A stretch of 64,000 nucleotides of DNA from Natranaeroarchaeum sp042663585 (GTDB taxonomy: Archaea; Halobacteriota; Halobacteria; Halobacteriales; Natronoarchaeaceae), in the NCBI RefSeq assembly GCF_042663585.1, contig NZ_JBHTAN010000006.1, positions 1,612,001 through 1,676,000 on the forward strand, read 5' to 3'. Each line of letters starts with the position of its first letter. Positions within the stretch are counted from its first letter, which is position 1. This document shows, one piece after another, positions 48,523-57,447 of this stretch. The notes under the pieces are model-generated. The model worked only from the letters and a program-made list of their open reading frames with translations. It made no database searches and had not been told where the DNA came from. The translations under genes were made by a program, and so were the position numbers.

Positions 48523-51315
48523 ATGCTGGATTCTCTCCGACGGATCGTGCCTAGCCGGATACGCAGTAGCTACGCGGCGAAGTTCGCAATCGTCGTGATT
48601 GTTCTCGGAATCTCTGTAGCTTCTGTCGGCGGCGTCGCAACGGCGCTGATGTCCAACCAAGTTGAACAAAGTTCTCTCAATGACCTCGAATCGACGGCAG
48701 CGTCCGACGCCAAGAGCGTCGACAACTGGCTCGAACAGAGCGCCATCGAGGTGCTCTCAGTGTCCAGAGAGGACCGACTCCAGTCTGACACCAGCGACGA
48801 TGGACTGAACGGATATCTGGAGACGTTCAGGGCCGACCGGGGAGACCCAAACAGCGCGAACACGCTGACTCAGATACACCTCGTCGACAGCTCGAGCGGT
48901 GAAATCATTGCATCGTCGGATCCCTCCGAACGCGGTGAGACGTACGCCGCGGAGGAACGACCGTGGCTCGGCGAGGGAGACTTCGCGCACCGAAACGTCG
49001 ACGTCACGCAGATGTATCAGATAGATGGCACACAGAAGATCGCGTTCTTCCGTAACGTGGTCGGTGACGACGACCGGATTATGGTCGCCGTCCACGACAT
49101 GGAACCCGTCGGCCAAAACATCCTCACTGGAAACACCATCGGTAGTGCCGGTGACGGCACCTACGGACTGGTGATCGACGAGCGAGATACGATCGTCATG
49201 GACGACAACAACGTCGGCGAGACGGTCGGTCAGAGCTATCCCAGTGACAGTCCGGTACTGAACGAGTTGCGACAGATGGGCCGGAACGACGCCGGAGCGA
49301 TGGAAGTCGGCTCACAGTTCGTCCCCGATAAGTCGGGCGTCGGTGATCAGGATCACGCCGTCGGCTATGCGACCCCCCGCGACGCCGACTTCGTGGTCGT
49401 CGTTCACGCGCCGACCAGCTTTGCCTACGGCTTCGCGGAAACGCTGACCACGTACGGTGCCTTCGCTACCGCAGGAGGCGTGCTGCTCATCGGCATCGTC
49501 GGACTCGCACTCGGGCGGAACACCGCCGTCGCGATGGACCGACTGACCGGGAAGACCGAGGAGATGGAGCAGGGCAACCTCGACGTCGACTTCGAGACGA
49601 AACGGATCGACAACATCGGTCGACTCTACGACGGGTTTGCTAACATGCGCGACGCGCTCAGAGAGCAGATACGCGACGCCCAGCAGGCCCGCGAGGAGGC
49701 CGAATCCGAGCGGGAACGCGTCCAGCGGATCAATCAGGATCTCGAAGCGTCCGCCGAGGAGTACTGTGCCGTGATGGGCCAAGCCGCGGACGGGGACCTC
49801 TCGGTCAGAGCCACGGTCGACGCCGATAACGAGCAGATGCGTGGCATCGGCGAGGACTTCAACGCGATGCTCGACGAGATCGAGGCGACCGTCCAACAGC
49901 TCAAACGGTTCGCGACCGAGGTCGCGACCGCCAGTGAGGAAGTGACCGCCTCCAGCGAGGAGGTTCGTAGTGCCAGCGAACAGGTCACCGAATCGATCCA
50001 GGAGATTTCCGACGGCGCGGAGCGCCAGAACGACTCCCTGCAGTCGGTGAGCCAGGAGATGAGCGGCCTCTCGACGACGACCGAGGAGATCGCCTCCTCG
50101 TCGAACGAGGTCGCCGACATCGCCGAACGGACCGCCGAGACCGGACGCGAAGGTCGCAAGGCCGCTCAAGAAGCGATCGAGGGCATGAACCAGATCGAAG
50201 CCGAGAGCCAGACTGCCGTCGAAGAGATCGAGGCTCTGCAGGAGGAAGTCGGTCAGATCGACGATCTACTGGAGTTCATTACCGAAGTGGCCGAGCAGAC
50301 GAACATGCTCGCACTGAACGCCAACATCGAGGCCTCCCGCTCCGGTGAATCCGGCGAAGGGTTCGCCGTCGTCGCCGAGGAGGTCAAAGAGCTAGCCGCC
50401 GACACCAAGGACGCGGCCGAGGACATCGAGGACCGCCTCGAACGGATCAAGGCCCAGACCGACACCACCGCAGAGGAGGTCCGCAAAACGAGCGCGGAGA
50501 TCACCGATCACACCGATTCGGTCCGCGACGCCGCGTCCGCACTCGACGAAATCGCCGAGTACGCCCAAGAGACGAACACGGGCGTCCAAGAGATTTCCGC
50601 GGCGACCGAGCAGCAGGCCGCCTCGACCCAGCAGGTCGTCGCGATGGTCGACGAAGCAGCGACGATTTCCGAGGAAACGACCGCCGAATCCGAGAACGTC
50701 GCTGCCGCCGCCGAACAGCAGACCACCGCACTCACCGAGGTCTCACGCTCTGCATCGGACCTCGCGAATCAGGCCTCACAGCTATCCGAAGCGCTCGACC
50801 GCTTCGAAACCGACGCCGATCCGGACGAGGGCCTCGGCGTGGACGAAGACGCGGACAGCGCGCTTCCGGCCGCGGATCACGATACCCCGGACGCCGAGGA
50901 GACGGCGTCGACGCCCGACACCGACGCATCACCGGCTGACGCGGCCGACGAAGCCCCCGAGGAAACGCAGATCGATCAGGGAACCGACGACAGCACCGAC
51001 GATGCGGATCCGGCGGCGCTGAACCGCACCAGTCCGACCGACGAGTCGGCATCCGACGACGCAATCGAGTTTGGGACCGGCAACGAACAGACGACTGGCG
51101 TGCAGATGGACGCGGACTCCGAATCAGCGCCGGACGCCGAGGCGGCGACGGAGGACCCGCTCGCAGAACCGGCTTCAGACGACGAAGACGCTGGAGACGA
51201 CCCGGTAACCCTCGGCGACGCTGACGAGGAGAGCGGCGACGCTGACGAGGAGAGCGACGACATGTTCTCGTTCGTCGAATCCGGCTCGGAGAACCGACAG
51301 GACGACGACGACTGA
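48523..51315 (+). CDS. Methyl-accepting chemotaxis transducer (Htr family)
   Basis: A 930-residue membrane receptor. TM1 is at about residues 21-43, with an extracellular dCache-like ligand domain to about residue 295, TM2 at about residues 303-325 and a HAMP domain (TGKTEEMEQGNLDVDF). A long coiled-coil signalling domain carries the MCP hairpin (LDDLLEFITEVAEQTNMLAL-like tip: FITEVAEQTNMLALNANIEA). The last 160 residues are an acidic disordered tail rich in Asp/Glu/Ser/Thr ending NRQDDDD. A GGTGA ribosome site seven bases before the ATG at 48523 supports this start over 48487. It should signal to CheA/CheW for swimming; the ligand is unknown. Confidence 0.9.
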   Translation: MLDSLRRIVPSRIRSSYAAKFAIVVIVLGISVASVGGVATALMSNQVEQSSLNDLESTAASDAKSVDNWLEQSAIEVLSVSREDRLQSDTSDDGLNGYLETFRADRGDPNSANTLTQIHLVDSSSGEIIASSDPSERGETYAAEERPWLGEGDFAHRNVDVTQMYQIDGTQKIAFFRNVVGDDDRIMVAVHDMEPVGQNILTGNTIGSAGDGTYGLVIDERDTIVMDDNNVGETVGQSYPSDSPVLNELRQMGRNDAGAMEVGSQFVPDKSGVGDQDHAVGYATPRDADFVVVVHAPTSFAYGFAETLTTYGAFATAGGVLLIGIVGLALGRNTAVAMDRLTGKTEEMEQGNLDVDFETKRIDNIGRLYDGFANMRDALREQIRDAQQAREEAESERERVQRINQDLEASAEEYCAVMGQAADGDLSVRATVDADNEQMRGIGEDFNAMLDEIEATVQQLKRFATEVATASEEVTASSEEVRSASEQVTESIQEISDGAERQNDSLQSVSQEMSGLSTTTEEIASSSNEVADIAERTAETGREGRKAAQEAIEGMNQIEAESQTAVEEIEALQEEVGQIDDLLEFITEVAEQTNMLALNANIEASRSGESGEGFAVVAEEVKELAADTKDAAEDIEDRLERIKAQTDTTAEEVRKTSAEITDHTDSVRDAASALDEIAEYAQETNTGVQEISAATEQQAASTQQVVAMVDEAATISEETTAESENVAAAAEQQTTALTEVSRSASDLANQASQLSEALDRFETDADPDEGLGVDEDADSALPAADHDTPDAEETASTPDTDASPADAADEAPEETQIDQGTDDSTDDADPAALNRTSPTDESASDDAIEFGTGNEQTTGVQMDADSESAPDAEAATEDPLAEPASDDEDAGDDPVTLGDADEESGDADEESDDMFSFVESGSENRQDDDD

Positions 51316-51365
51316 GCGAAGTAGTTCGGGAGCCCTGAGTTGCTTTTTTGACTATACTGCCGTTT

Positions 51366-52664
51366 TCACTCGCCTGTACTGAGTTCGAGGAGCCGTTTGC
51401 TCACTGCCGCGGTGTCACTCCCGAGTGCGGTGTACACCGTCATGTCGCCGGACTGCTCTTCGAGCAGGATCGGCGACTCGGCCGTCGCTTCGGCGCTCCG
51501 GCGACACGCCGCACGCGTGTCGGCGGTGGCCCGATACGTGAGGTCGACTGTCTCGGGACGCGCCGTCTCCTCGGGAAGCGCCATGCTCGCAGCGAACCGT
51601 ACCGACGGTTTGGCGTCCCGGACGCCGAGTAGCCGCTGAGCGACCGCCTCATCCGCTCCGAAGCGGCGGTCCGGCTGGTGGTCGATTGCGCCGCCATCGG
51701 ACCCGACCGTCGTCGTCGCGACGTCTTCGAGAGTCTCCGCGTAGGCCGTCCCAACGGCGAGATCGATGTGTCGGCCCTCTACCGCCGTCGACGCCGAGCG
51801 GATCTGCTCGACGAGCGCGTCGAGTCGTTTCACTGTCGGGTGTCGATCTGTACGGTTACGGAGGTCGACCAGGTGATGGACTGCACCCGGTCCCTGCCCG
51901 ACATCGTGGTGATATCGGACGGCGCTGTGCATGAAATCGGTGGCCCACTCGACAGCGTCGACGAGGCTGTCGGCACGGGCGAGTCGGGCGGCGATTGCAC
52001 TCGACAGAGTACAGCCCGAACCGTGGGTAGCGGCCGTCTCGACACGTGGATGCTCGAACTCCTCGACCGTTTCCTCGGTGACCAGCACGTCGATGACGGT
52101 CCCCTCGTCCTCGTGGAGATGACCGCCTTTCACCAGCGCTGCCGCTGCTCCCATCGCGACGAGTTCCTCGCCGGCGGCCCGGGCGTCCGCGGTCGTCTCC
52201 AGAGCCGCGCCCGTGAGCACCTCGGCCTCGTCGGCGTTGGGCGTCACGAGCGTGCTCTCGGCAATCAGCGCCTCGTAGGCGTCCTCCGCCTCGGCATCGA
52301 GTAGCCGGTCGCCCGTCGTCGCGACCATCACCGGATCGACCACTGCTGGCGCGTCGTGGGCCGCGACGCGGTCGGTGACGAGCGAGATGACCGGTGCCGT
52401 CGCGAGCATCCCCGTTTTGATCGCCTGGACCTCGAAGTCATCGAAAACGGCGTCGCACTGGGCCTCGATTTCCGCCGTCGGGAGGACGTGCGAGCGGTCC
52501 ACCCCCACCGTGTTCTGCGACGTCACGGCGGTGATAGCGCTGGTCGCGAACGCGCCGGTCGCCTCCATCGTCTTCAGATCCGCCTGAATCCCCGCGCCGC
52601 CGCCGGAGTCGCTGCCCGCGATTGTCAGCGTGACGGGCCGTCGTTCGGCTGCTGCTGGTTTCAT
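51366..52664 (-). CDS. thiD: Bifunctional HMP kinase/HMP-P kinase fused to ThiN-like thiamine-phosphate synthase
   Basis: A 432-residue fusion. Residues 1-260 are ThiD: LTIAGSDSGGGAGIQADLK, the base-binding AVTSQNTVGV, DPVMVATTGDRLL and the catalytic AATHGSGCTLSSAIAA. Residues about 270-430 match the ThiN domain that makes thiamine phosphate in many archaea (VGTAYAETLEDVATTTVGS, then RFAASMALPEETARPETV). Together they phosphorylate hydroxymethylpyrimidine and join it to the thiazole. The frame extends 169 codons upstream over the divergent protease gene, which is not credible. Confidence 0.9.
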   Translation of the reverse strand: MKPAAAERRPVTLTIAGSDSGGGAGIQADLKTMEATGAFATSAITAVTSQNTVGVDRSHVLPTAEIEAQCDAVFDDFEVQAIKTGMLATAPVISLVTDRVAAHDAPAVVDPVMVATTGDRLLDAEAEDAYEALIAESTLVTPNADEAEVLTGAALETTADARAAGEELVAMGAAAALVKGGHLHEDEGTVIDVLVTEETVEEFEHPRVETAATHGSGCTLSSAIAARLARADSLVDAVEWATDFMHSAVRYHHDVGQGPGAVHHLVDLRNRTDRHPTVKRLDALVEQIRSASTAVEGRHIDLAVGTAYAETLEDVATTTVGSDGGAIDHQPDRRFGADEAVAQRLLGVRDAKPSVRFAASMALPEETARPETVDLTYRATADTRAACRRSAEATAESPILLEEQSGDMTVYTALGSDTAAVSKRLLELSTGE

Positions 52665-52782
52665 GTACCGAAATATAACGTCGAGATACAAATCGGTGAT
52701 GGAACGACCAACCGACCGTAGCCGTGGCTCCTCGGATCGGTCGACCCGGACGACATATGACCTCTCGACCCAACGATTCAGT

Positions 52783-53946
52783 ATGCGAAATTTCACGATC
52801 GGATCGGTAACGCAGATACCGATACGACTGAATATCACGCTCGTCGTCTTCCTGCCGCTGCTGGCGTGGCTGATCAGTCGTCCCGAACAGCTAGCCGCAT
52901 ATGCGACAGCCATCGATCTGGTCTCGCCACACGCAGTCGATGCCGAAGCCGTCGGGGCTGGCCGGACGCCGCTTCTGCTCGGTGCCGCCGCCGCAGTGGG
53001 GCTGTTCGTCAGCGTGCTGCTCCACGAACTCGGCCACTCCTGGACCGCGCGCCGTTTCGACGTCGGCATCACTTCGATCACGCTCTGGATCTTCGGCGGG
53101 ATGGCACACATGGAGGACCTGCCCGAGGACTGGAACGTCGAGTTCTGGATCGCCATCGCCGGCCCGATCACCAGCCTGTTACTCGCTGGCGGCTTTTTCA
53201 GCGCCCTGCAGGTCGTTCCCGCGTCGGCACCGGTAGTGCTCTACGTCGTGGGCCTGCTCGCCGTTGTGAACATCTCGCTGGCCATCTTCAACATGCTTCC
53301 GGCCTTTCCGATGGACGGCGGCAGAGTGCTGCGTGCGCTACTTGCCCGGTCACGTACCTACGCCTCCGCGACGCAGACCGCAGCCACTGTTGGCCAGGGC
53401 TTCGCGGTCCTGATGGCGATCTTTGCCGTCCTTTCGGGCGCGCTACTGCTCCTCCTGATCGCGATGTTCATCTACGTCGCCGCGGCCGCGGAGTCTCGGA
53501 CGACAGTCGTCCGGGACATGCTACGCGGGATCACCGTCAGCGATCTCCTCGCTGACCGGGGCGACGCAGTCGAGGCCGACACGACCGTCCAGTCGCTGCT
53601 CGAACGGATCGTCGCCGAGCGGCGAAACGGCTACCCCGTCGTTGAGGGGACGGAGCTAGTGGGTATCGTCACACTGGCAGAACTGCGCGACGTCCCACCG
53701 AGCGAGCGCGACACCCGTCGTGTCTCGGAGGTGATGAAGACCGATCCGCCGACGATCTCCCCCAACGCGGATGCCTTCGAGGCGCTGCGGCTTATCAGCA
53801 AAGAACGCACCGACAGAATCGTCGTCGCCGAAAACGGTCGGGTCTACGGAACGATCTCACAGCGCGACCTGATGTCCGCACTGGAGGCGATGCAGGGGCT
53901 AGGCGACCTGTCACAAACGGAGATAGACGCCGACGGCTACGCCTGA
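52783..53946 (+). CDS. Site-2 protease (M50) with tandem CBS domains, paralogue 2
   Basis: A 387-residue paralogue of the gene at 16498. It starts MRNFTIGSVTQIPIRLN. HELGH lies in LLHELGHSWTARRFD, the third-ligand region is FNMLPAFPMDGGRVLRALLA, and the CBS pair follows from about residue 250 (ITVSDLLADRGDAVEADTTV; SEVMKTDPPTISPNADAFEA). TATA-like CATATGAC (about 52753-52760) lies 27 bases before the ATG. Divergent from thiDN. Sequence similarity to paralogue 1 is high around both active-site motifs and lower in the CBS domains. Confidence 0.9.
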   Translation: MRNFTIGSVTQIPIRLNITLVVFLPLLAWLISRPEQLAAYATAIDLVSPHAVDAEAVGAGRTPLLLGAAAAVGLFVSVLLHELGHSWTARRFDVGITSITLWIFGGMAHMEDLPEDWNVEFWIAIAGPITSLLLAGGFFSALQVVPASAPVVLYVVGLLAVVNISLAIFNMLPAFPMDGGRVLRALLARSRTYASATQTAATVGQGFAVLMAIFAVLSGALLLLLIAMFIYVAAAAESRTTVVRDMLRGITVSDLLADRGDAVEADTTVQSLLERIVAERRNGYPVVEGTELVGIVTLAELRDVPPSERDTRRVSEVMKTDPPTISPNADAFEALRLISKERTDRIVVAENGRVYGTISQRDLMSALEAMQGLGDLSQTEIDADGYA

Positions 53947-53966
53947 TCGCCCGGCTGTGCGACTTC

Positions 53967-54596
53967 TCAAACGCCCTCGATCAGCCGTTCTAGCTGTTCC
54001 GGCGGGACGGCTCCGCGGGCGCTGTGGCCGTCGTACGCGAAGGTCGGAACGCCCGTAATGCCACGCTGATGAGCGGTCTGGAACTGCTGGCTGACCGTCT
54101 CGGCCAGATCCTCGTCTTCGATTGCCGACCGGATCTCGTCGGAATCGAGTCCGACGTCTTCTGCGATGTCGGCGAGGACGTCCGGATCGCCGATGTCGCG
54201 GCCGTCCTCCCAGAGCGCATCGAGGATGCCGCGGTCGAACGCTAGCCACTGCTCGTAGGAGTGCTCGTGTTTCACGTGATAGGAGGCGATCTGGGCGTTC
54301 AGCGAGTCGATATCTCGGGAGAGATCGAGCGCCATGTCGGCGTCGTACTGCTTTGCGAGTCGCTGTACATTCTCTTTGGCCTGCTCGAAGTACGCCTCGT
54401 CCTTGCCGTCGTCGACGCTCTGGTCTATCTCGCCGTCCGGCCCGCGTTTGCCCGCACGGAGGTCGAACGGGTGCCAATCGATTTCGACTGGCTCCTCGCG
54501 GTCGGCCTGATACTGCGAGAGGGATTTCCGGCCGAGATAACAGAACGGACAGACGTAATCCGAGTAGATCGTCAGTCGCTCGTCAGTCTTGCTCAT
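53967..54596 (-). CDS. DsbA/FrnE-like thiol oxidoreductase
   Basis: A 209-residue thioredoxin-fold protein of the DsbA/FrnE type. It begins TDERLTIYSDYVCPFCYLG, with active site CPFC and an inserted helical domain. GITGVPTFAYDGHSARGAVP near the C-terminus holds the cis-Pro loop. FrnE-like proteins of this size act in the cytoplasm on disulfide or polyketide substrates; no signal peptide is seen, so it is cytoplasmic. Start chosen eight codons into the longer frame. Ends 20 bases from the convergent protease gene. Confidence 0.88.
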   Translation of the reverse strand: MSKTDERLTIYSDYVCPFCYLGRKSLSQYQADREEPVEIDWHPFDLRAGKRGPDGEIDQSVDDGKDEAYFEQAKENVQRLAKQYDADMALDLSRDIDSLNAQIASYHVKHEHSYEQWLAFDRGILDALWEDGRDIGDPDVLADIAEDVGLDSDEIRSAIEDEDLAETVSQQFQTAHQRGITGVPTFAYDGHSARGAVPPEQLERLIEGV

Positions 54597-54668
54597 AGGC
54601 GCTGTAGTCGCTTGGGACACAAGAGGGTGACTGTGGGCCCTCCGGACTACCGCTATGTCGACTCCCTG

Positions 54669-55493
54669 CTACTCGTTAGCGCGTACGCGAACCTCGATTC
54701 CGTCCGGGTCTTCGACCGCCAGCGTCTCGTCGACCCACCTCGCTTCGGCCAGCGCGTCCGCGAGGCTGTCCAGCGTCCCTCTGGGGACGAGTAGCTCGAA
54801 GTGTTCGAGGCCACAGTGGTCGCCCGACGGTTCCTGTCGCCCGTTCCAGCCGTTGATACCGAGATGGTGGTGATAGTCGCCAGCGGCGAGAAAGGCCGCG
54901 TTCCCCGGGAATGCGGCGGAGACGGTGAATCCCATCTCGTCGATGTAGAACGACTGTGAGCGGTCGACGTCCGTCGTTTCCAGATGGACGTGGCCGAGAT
55001 CCGTCTCGTCGGGAACCGGCCGTGAGGGCTCGCCCTCGGGCAAGGGGCCACGATCCAGCGGGAGCGTGTCCATCTCTGTACGGCCCGCCGAATCCCTCGG
55101 CCACTCCGGCTTCGGACGGTCGCAGTAGATCTCGACGCCGTTGCCCTCCGGGTCGGAGAGATACAGCGCTCGGCTGACGAGGTGATCTGACGCGCCGTCC
55201 AGTCGCCAGTCCCGCTCGATCCGGGCCAGCGCGTCCGCGAGCGTCCTCTCGTCAGGGACGCGAACGGCGGCGTGGAACAGGCCCGCCGCGGCGGCGGGCC
55301 TCGGAGGGACGTTCGGATCGGCGTCGAGTTCGAGCAGTACCTGCCTACCAGCGCCGAGTGCCGCATACTCGTCGGATCGACGCAGACGGTCGAGTCCGAC
55401 GACGGACTCGTAGAACTCGGCGACGCGGTCGATATCGTTCACGCGAAGCCGAACGCGACCGACCGTCGTCTCCCCGGAGAGCGTGCTGGTCAT
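54669..55493 (-). CDS. VOC-family dioxygenase-like protein (two glyoxalase modules)
   Basis: A 274-residue protein of the vicinal-oxygen-chelate fold with two beta-alpha-beta modules: residues about 10-130 (GRVRLRVNDIDRVAEFYESV; LFHAAVRVPDE; NGVEIYCDRPKPEW) and about 150-270 (DLGHVHLETTDVDRSQSFYI; GDYHHHLGINGWNGR; VEDPDGIEVRVR). It resembles catechol 2,3-dioxygenases, whose metal ligands His-His-Glu occur once per active site. The substrate is unknown, and the actual dioxygenase assignment is only by pattern. It is divergent from the SDR gene. Confidence 0.8.
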   Translation of the reverse strand: MTSTLSGETTVGRVRLRVNDIDRVAEFYESVVGLDRLRRSDEYAALGAGRQVLLELDADPNVPPRPAAAAGLFHAAVRVPDERTLADALARIERDWRLDGASDHLVSRALYLSDPEGNGVEIYCDRPKPEWPRDSAGRTEMDTLPLDRGPLPEGEPSRPVPDETDLGHVHLETTDVDRSQSFYIDEMGFTVSAAFPGNAAFLAAGDYHHHLGINGWNGRQEPSGDHCGLEHFELLVPRGTLDSLADALAEARWVDETLAVEDPDGIEVRVRANE

Positions 55494-55591
55494 ACCCTCT
55501 TCTCTCGCGGCAGGAGCAAAAAGGGACTGGCGTTGCAGCGACTGGAGCAATCACGTTAACGTGTATTATCCGTGACGTGGTACTGTATCAC

Positions 55592-56314
55592 ATGACACCT
55601 CAGATCGAGCGCGTGCTCGTGGCCGGTGCAACCGGCGGTACGGGCCAAGAGCTACTCACACAGATTCGGAATACGGGCGTCACCGTCCGTGCGATGACGC
55701 GGTCGGCGGGCAACGTTGTCGAACTCGAACGGCGCGGCGTGGACGAAGTGGTCGTCGGCGACCTGTTCGAACCGACCGACGCCGTCGACGGCGTTTCGGG
55801 CTGTGACGCGGTGTTGTGTGCGGTCGGTACCGCGCCAGGCCCGCGCATGATTACGGGACCGTTGGTCGACAGAACCGGCGTCTCGAACCTGATCACGGCG
55901 GCTATCGGGGAAGGGGTCGAGCACTTCGTCTACGAGAGCGCTATCGGAGTCGGTAGCTCACAGCCGGGAGTGGCGCTTCCGTTCCGTCTCCTCATCTGGC
56001 GGTCGCTCCGGGCGAAACTCGCCTCCGAGAACGCCCTCAGAACGTCCGAACTGACCTACACGATACTGCGACCGGGTCGACTGACGAACGACCTGGCGAC
56101 GGGCGAGGTGCTCGTGGGAGCGGGTGGCGATACGGTCAAAGGATCGATCCCACGTGCGGACGTCGCACGAGTGATGGTCGCCGCACTGTTCACATCGGCG
56201 GCGCGAGACCGCACCTTCGAGGTCGTCAGTGAAGCGGGTGCACGGGGCGATCCGTCCGGCCTGGTCGACGTCGACTGGCGCGTGCCGGAGGCTACTGAGC
56301 GAGTTGTCGAATAA
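55592..56314 (+). CDS. Atypical SDR, NAD(P)-binding protein
   Basis: A 240-residue Rossmann protein. The dinucleotide motif RVLVAGATGGTGQELL lies at the N-terminus, and later segments (CDAVLCAVG; FVYESAIGVGSSQPG; TILRPGRLTNDL) match the SDRa group of NmrA/YtfG-like proteins. Such proteins often sense redox state or reduce small molecules; the Tyr-Lys active pair of classical SDRs is not present in its usual form. It ends 26 bases before the convergent L15e gene. Start at MTPQIERV, the first Met before the Rossmann motif. Confidence 0.82.
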   Translation: MTPQIERVLVAGATGGTGQELLTQIRNTGVTVRAMTRSAGNVVELERRGVDEVVVGDLFEPTDAVDGVSGCDAVLCAVGTAPGPRMITGPLVDRTGVSNLITAAIGEGVEHFVYESAIGVGSSQPGVALPFRLLIWRSLRAKLASENALRTSELTYTILRPGRLTNDLATGEVLVGAGGDTVKGSIPRADVARVMVAALFTSAARDRTFEVVSEAGARGDPSGLVDVDWRVPEATERVVE

Positions 56315-56339
56315 AAACGAGTCGAACTGCGAGGCGACG

Positions 56340-56930
56340 TTACTTGCCGCGGCCGCTGTCGCTGTTGATCGACGGCTTCGTGTGCTCGGTACCCTTGCCA
56401 CGGTTCTGCTGGCCACGACCGCGCTGACCGGCGCTGGTCTTGCCACGGTAGGACCGACCCTGGTGGGTGTCGTCGCAGATCCAGTTGAGGTCGTCGTCGT
56501 TCTCGATTGCGGGATGTTCGGGGTCGATGAGAATTACCTCGAACCACTTTGTGCTGCCGTCTTCCCCGACCCAGTAACTGTTGAGGACGCGGAGGTTGCG
56601 GAACTTGCGACCGGAGCGTTCCTCGGCGATCCGCTGGAGGTTCTTCCGGCGCGTGATCCGGTTGACGCCCTGTCGCTTGGTCCGGCGACCGGCTTTGTGT
56701 CGCTGCTTGCGGGCCGATCCTTTCCGGACCGATACGCGTGCGACGACGACGCCCTGCTTGGCCTTGTAGCCGAGTTCGCGTGCTTTGTCGAGACGGGTGG
56801 GTCGATCGATACGTTCGATCGCTCCCTGATCCCGCCAGTCCTGTTTGCGCTGCCACTGGAGTTCGGCAAGTTTGCCGTCGCCCGGGTTCTTCCAGGCTTC
56901 CTTGATGTGTGAGTAGAAACTTCGTGCCAT
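56340..56930 (-). CDS. rpl15e: Ribosomal protein L15e (eL15)
   Basis: A 196-residue basic ribosomal protein. MARSFYSHIKEAWKNP, then LGYKAKQGVVVARVSVRKG and RKFRNLRVLNSYWVGEDG, with a C-terminus of HQGRSYRGKTSAGQRGRGQ, is the archaeal/eukaryal eL15 pattern. It sits in the large subunit near the exit tunnel. The sixteen codons before MARSFY in the long frame have no support. A TATA-like CCTTAAGC (57048-57055, minus strand) would give a 5' leader of about 95 bases, long enough for autoregulation by L15e, but that is speculative. Confidence 0.96.
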   Translation of the reverse strand: MARSFYSHIKEAWKNPGDGKLAELQWQRKQDWRDQGAIERIDRPTRLDKARELGYKAKQGVVVARVSVRKGSARKQRHKAGRRTKRQGVNRITRRKNLQRIAEERSGRKFRNLRVLNSYWVGEDGSTKWFEVILIDPEHPAIENDDDLNWICDDTHQGRSYRGKTSAGQRGRGQQNRGKGTEHTKPSINSDSGRGK

Positions 56931-57255
56931 ATGTTTCACCACGGGCGTTGGGTGGTTCAGCCGGGAGTCCGGCCACATTCCGTCCTGTCGGTGACAGGTG
57001 CCCGCTGGTGCCCGTCGTCCAGCGAGTTACCCCGAAATACCCGTGTTCGGTGCTTAAGGCCTTCGAAAGACGTGTCGTCCCGTCCGTCACTTGGCGGGTA
57101 AGCTACGGTTTCCGTTGCTGACGTCGCTGTTCGGCGACGAAAGCTTGTAGTACCGCAGATAGCAGTCTCTTTACAAAGTATGTAACGGGCATATTACAAG
57201 CTATGGGCCACATCGAGCAACCGCTCAACTCATATCATACACGAGGTAGGTGCTG
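56931..57255. other. Divergent intergenic region between rpl15e and the DUF1328 gene
   Basis: It holds the rpl15e leader region, the hairpin CGTCGC-TGTTCG-GCGACG (57122-57139), the TATA-like TTTACAAA (57170-57177) and a possible 17-codon leader frame (57203-57256). The stretch 56940-57060 shows no RNA gene that I can fold convincingly. Confidence 0.45.
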
Positions 57256-57256
57256 A
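57203..57256 (+). CDS. Possible 17-residue leader peptide (MGHIEQPLNSYHTRGRC)
   Basis: An ATG at 57203 opens 17 codons ending TGA at 57254-57256. The last base of that stop is the first base of the next gene's ATG (TGATG). The TATA box TTTACAAA is centred about 29 bases before the ATG, so this would be the first codon of a leaderless transcript. It could be chance: the peptide is too short to test by composition. Confidence 0.25.
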   Translation: MGHIEQPLNSYHTRGRC

Positions 57257-57447
57257 TGATCGAGAGCCTCCAGTTCTTTCCGCTGCAGCTCACCGGGGAT
57301 TTCCTGCGATGGGCGATCCTGTTTTTTATCCTCGCAGTCGTCGCCGCCGCTGTCGGCGCTCGCGGTGTGGCAGGGATCTCTATGGAGATTGCTCGGATAT
57401 TCATCCTCGTCTTTCTCGTGTTGGCGATTATTTCACTGTTGCTGTGA
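57256..57447 (+). CDS. DUF1328 membrane protein
   Basis: A 63-residue protein with two hydrophobic helices. FLRWAILFFILAVVAAAVGARGVAGISMEIARIF (spanning residues about 16-49) contains the GARGVAG turn diagnostic of DUF1328, followed by a second helix to the end. Function unknown; the family is widespread in bacteria and haloarchaea. A GAGGT ribosome site about nine bases upstream fits translation from this ATG. The track-length alternative starting at GTG 57250 is not needed. Confidence 0.8.
   Translation: MIESLQFFPLQLTGDFLRWAILFFILAVVAAAVGARGVAGISMEIARIFILVFLVLAIISLLL

Noticed and set aside
52665..53171. N-terminal 169-codon extension of thiDN
   Set aside because: It overlaps the divergent protease gene and has serine/threonine-rich shadow composition; ThiD begins at the MKPAAAERR start.
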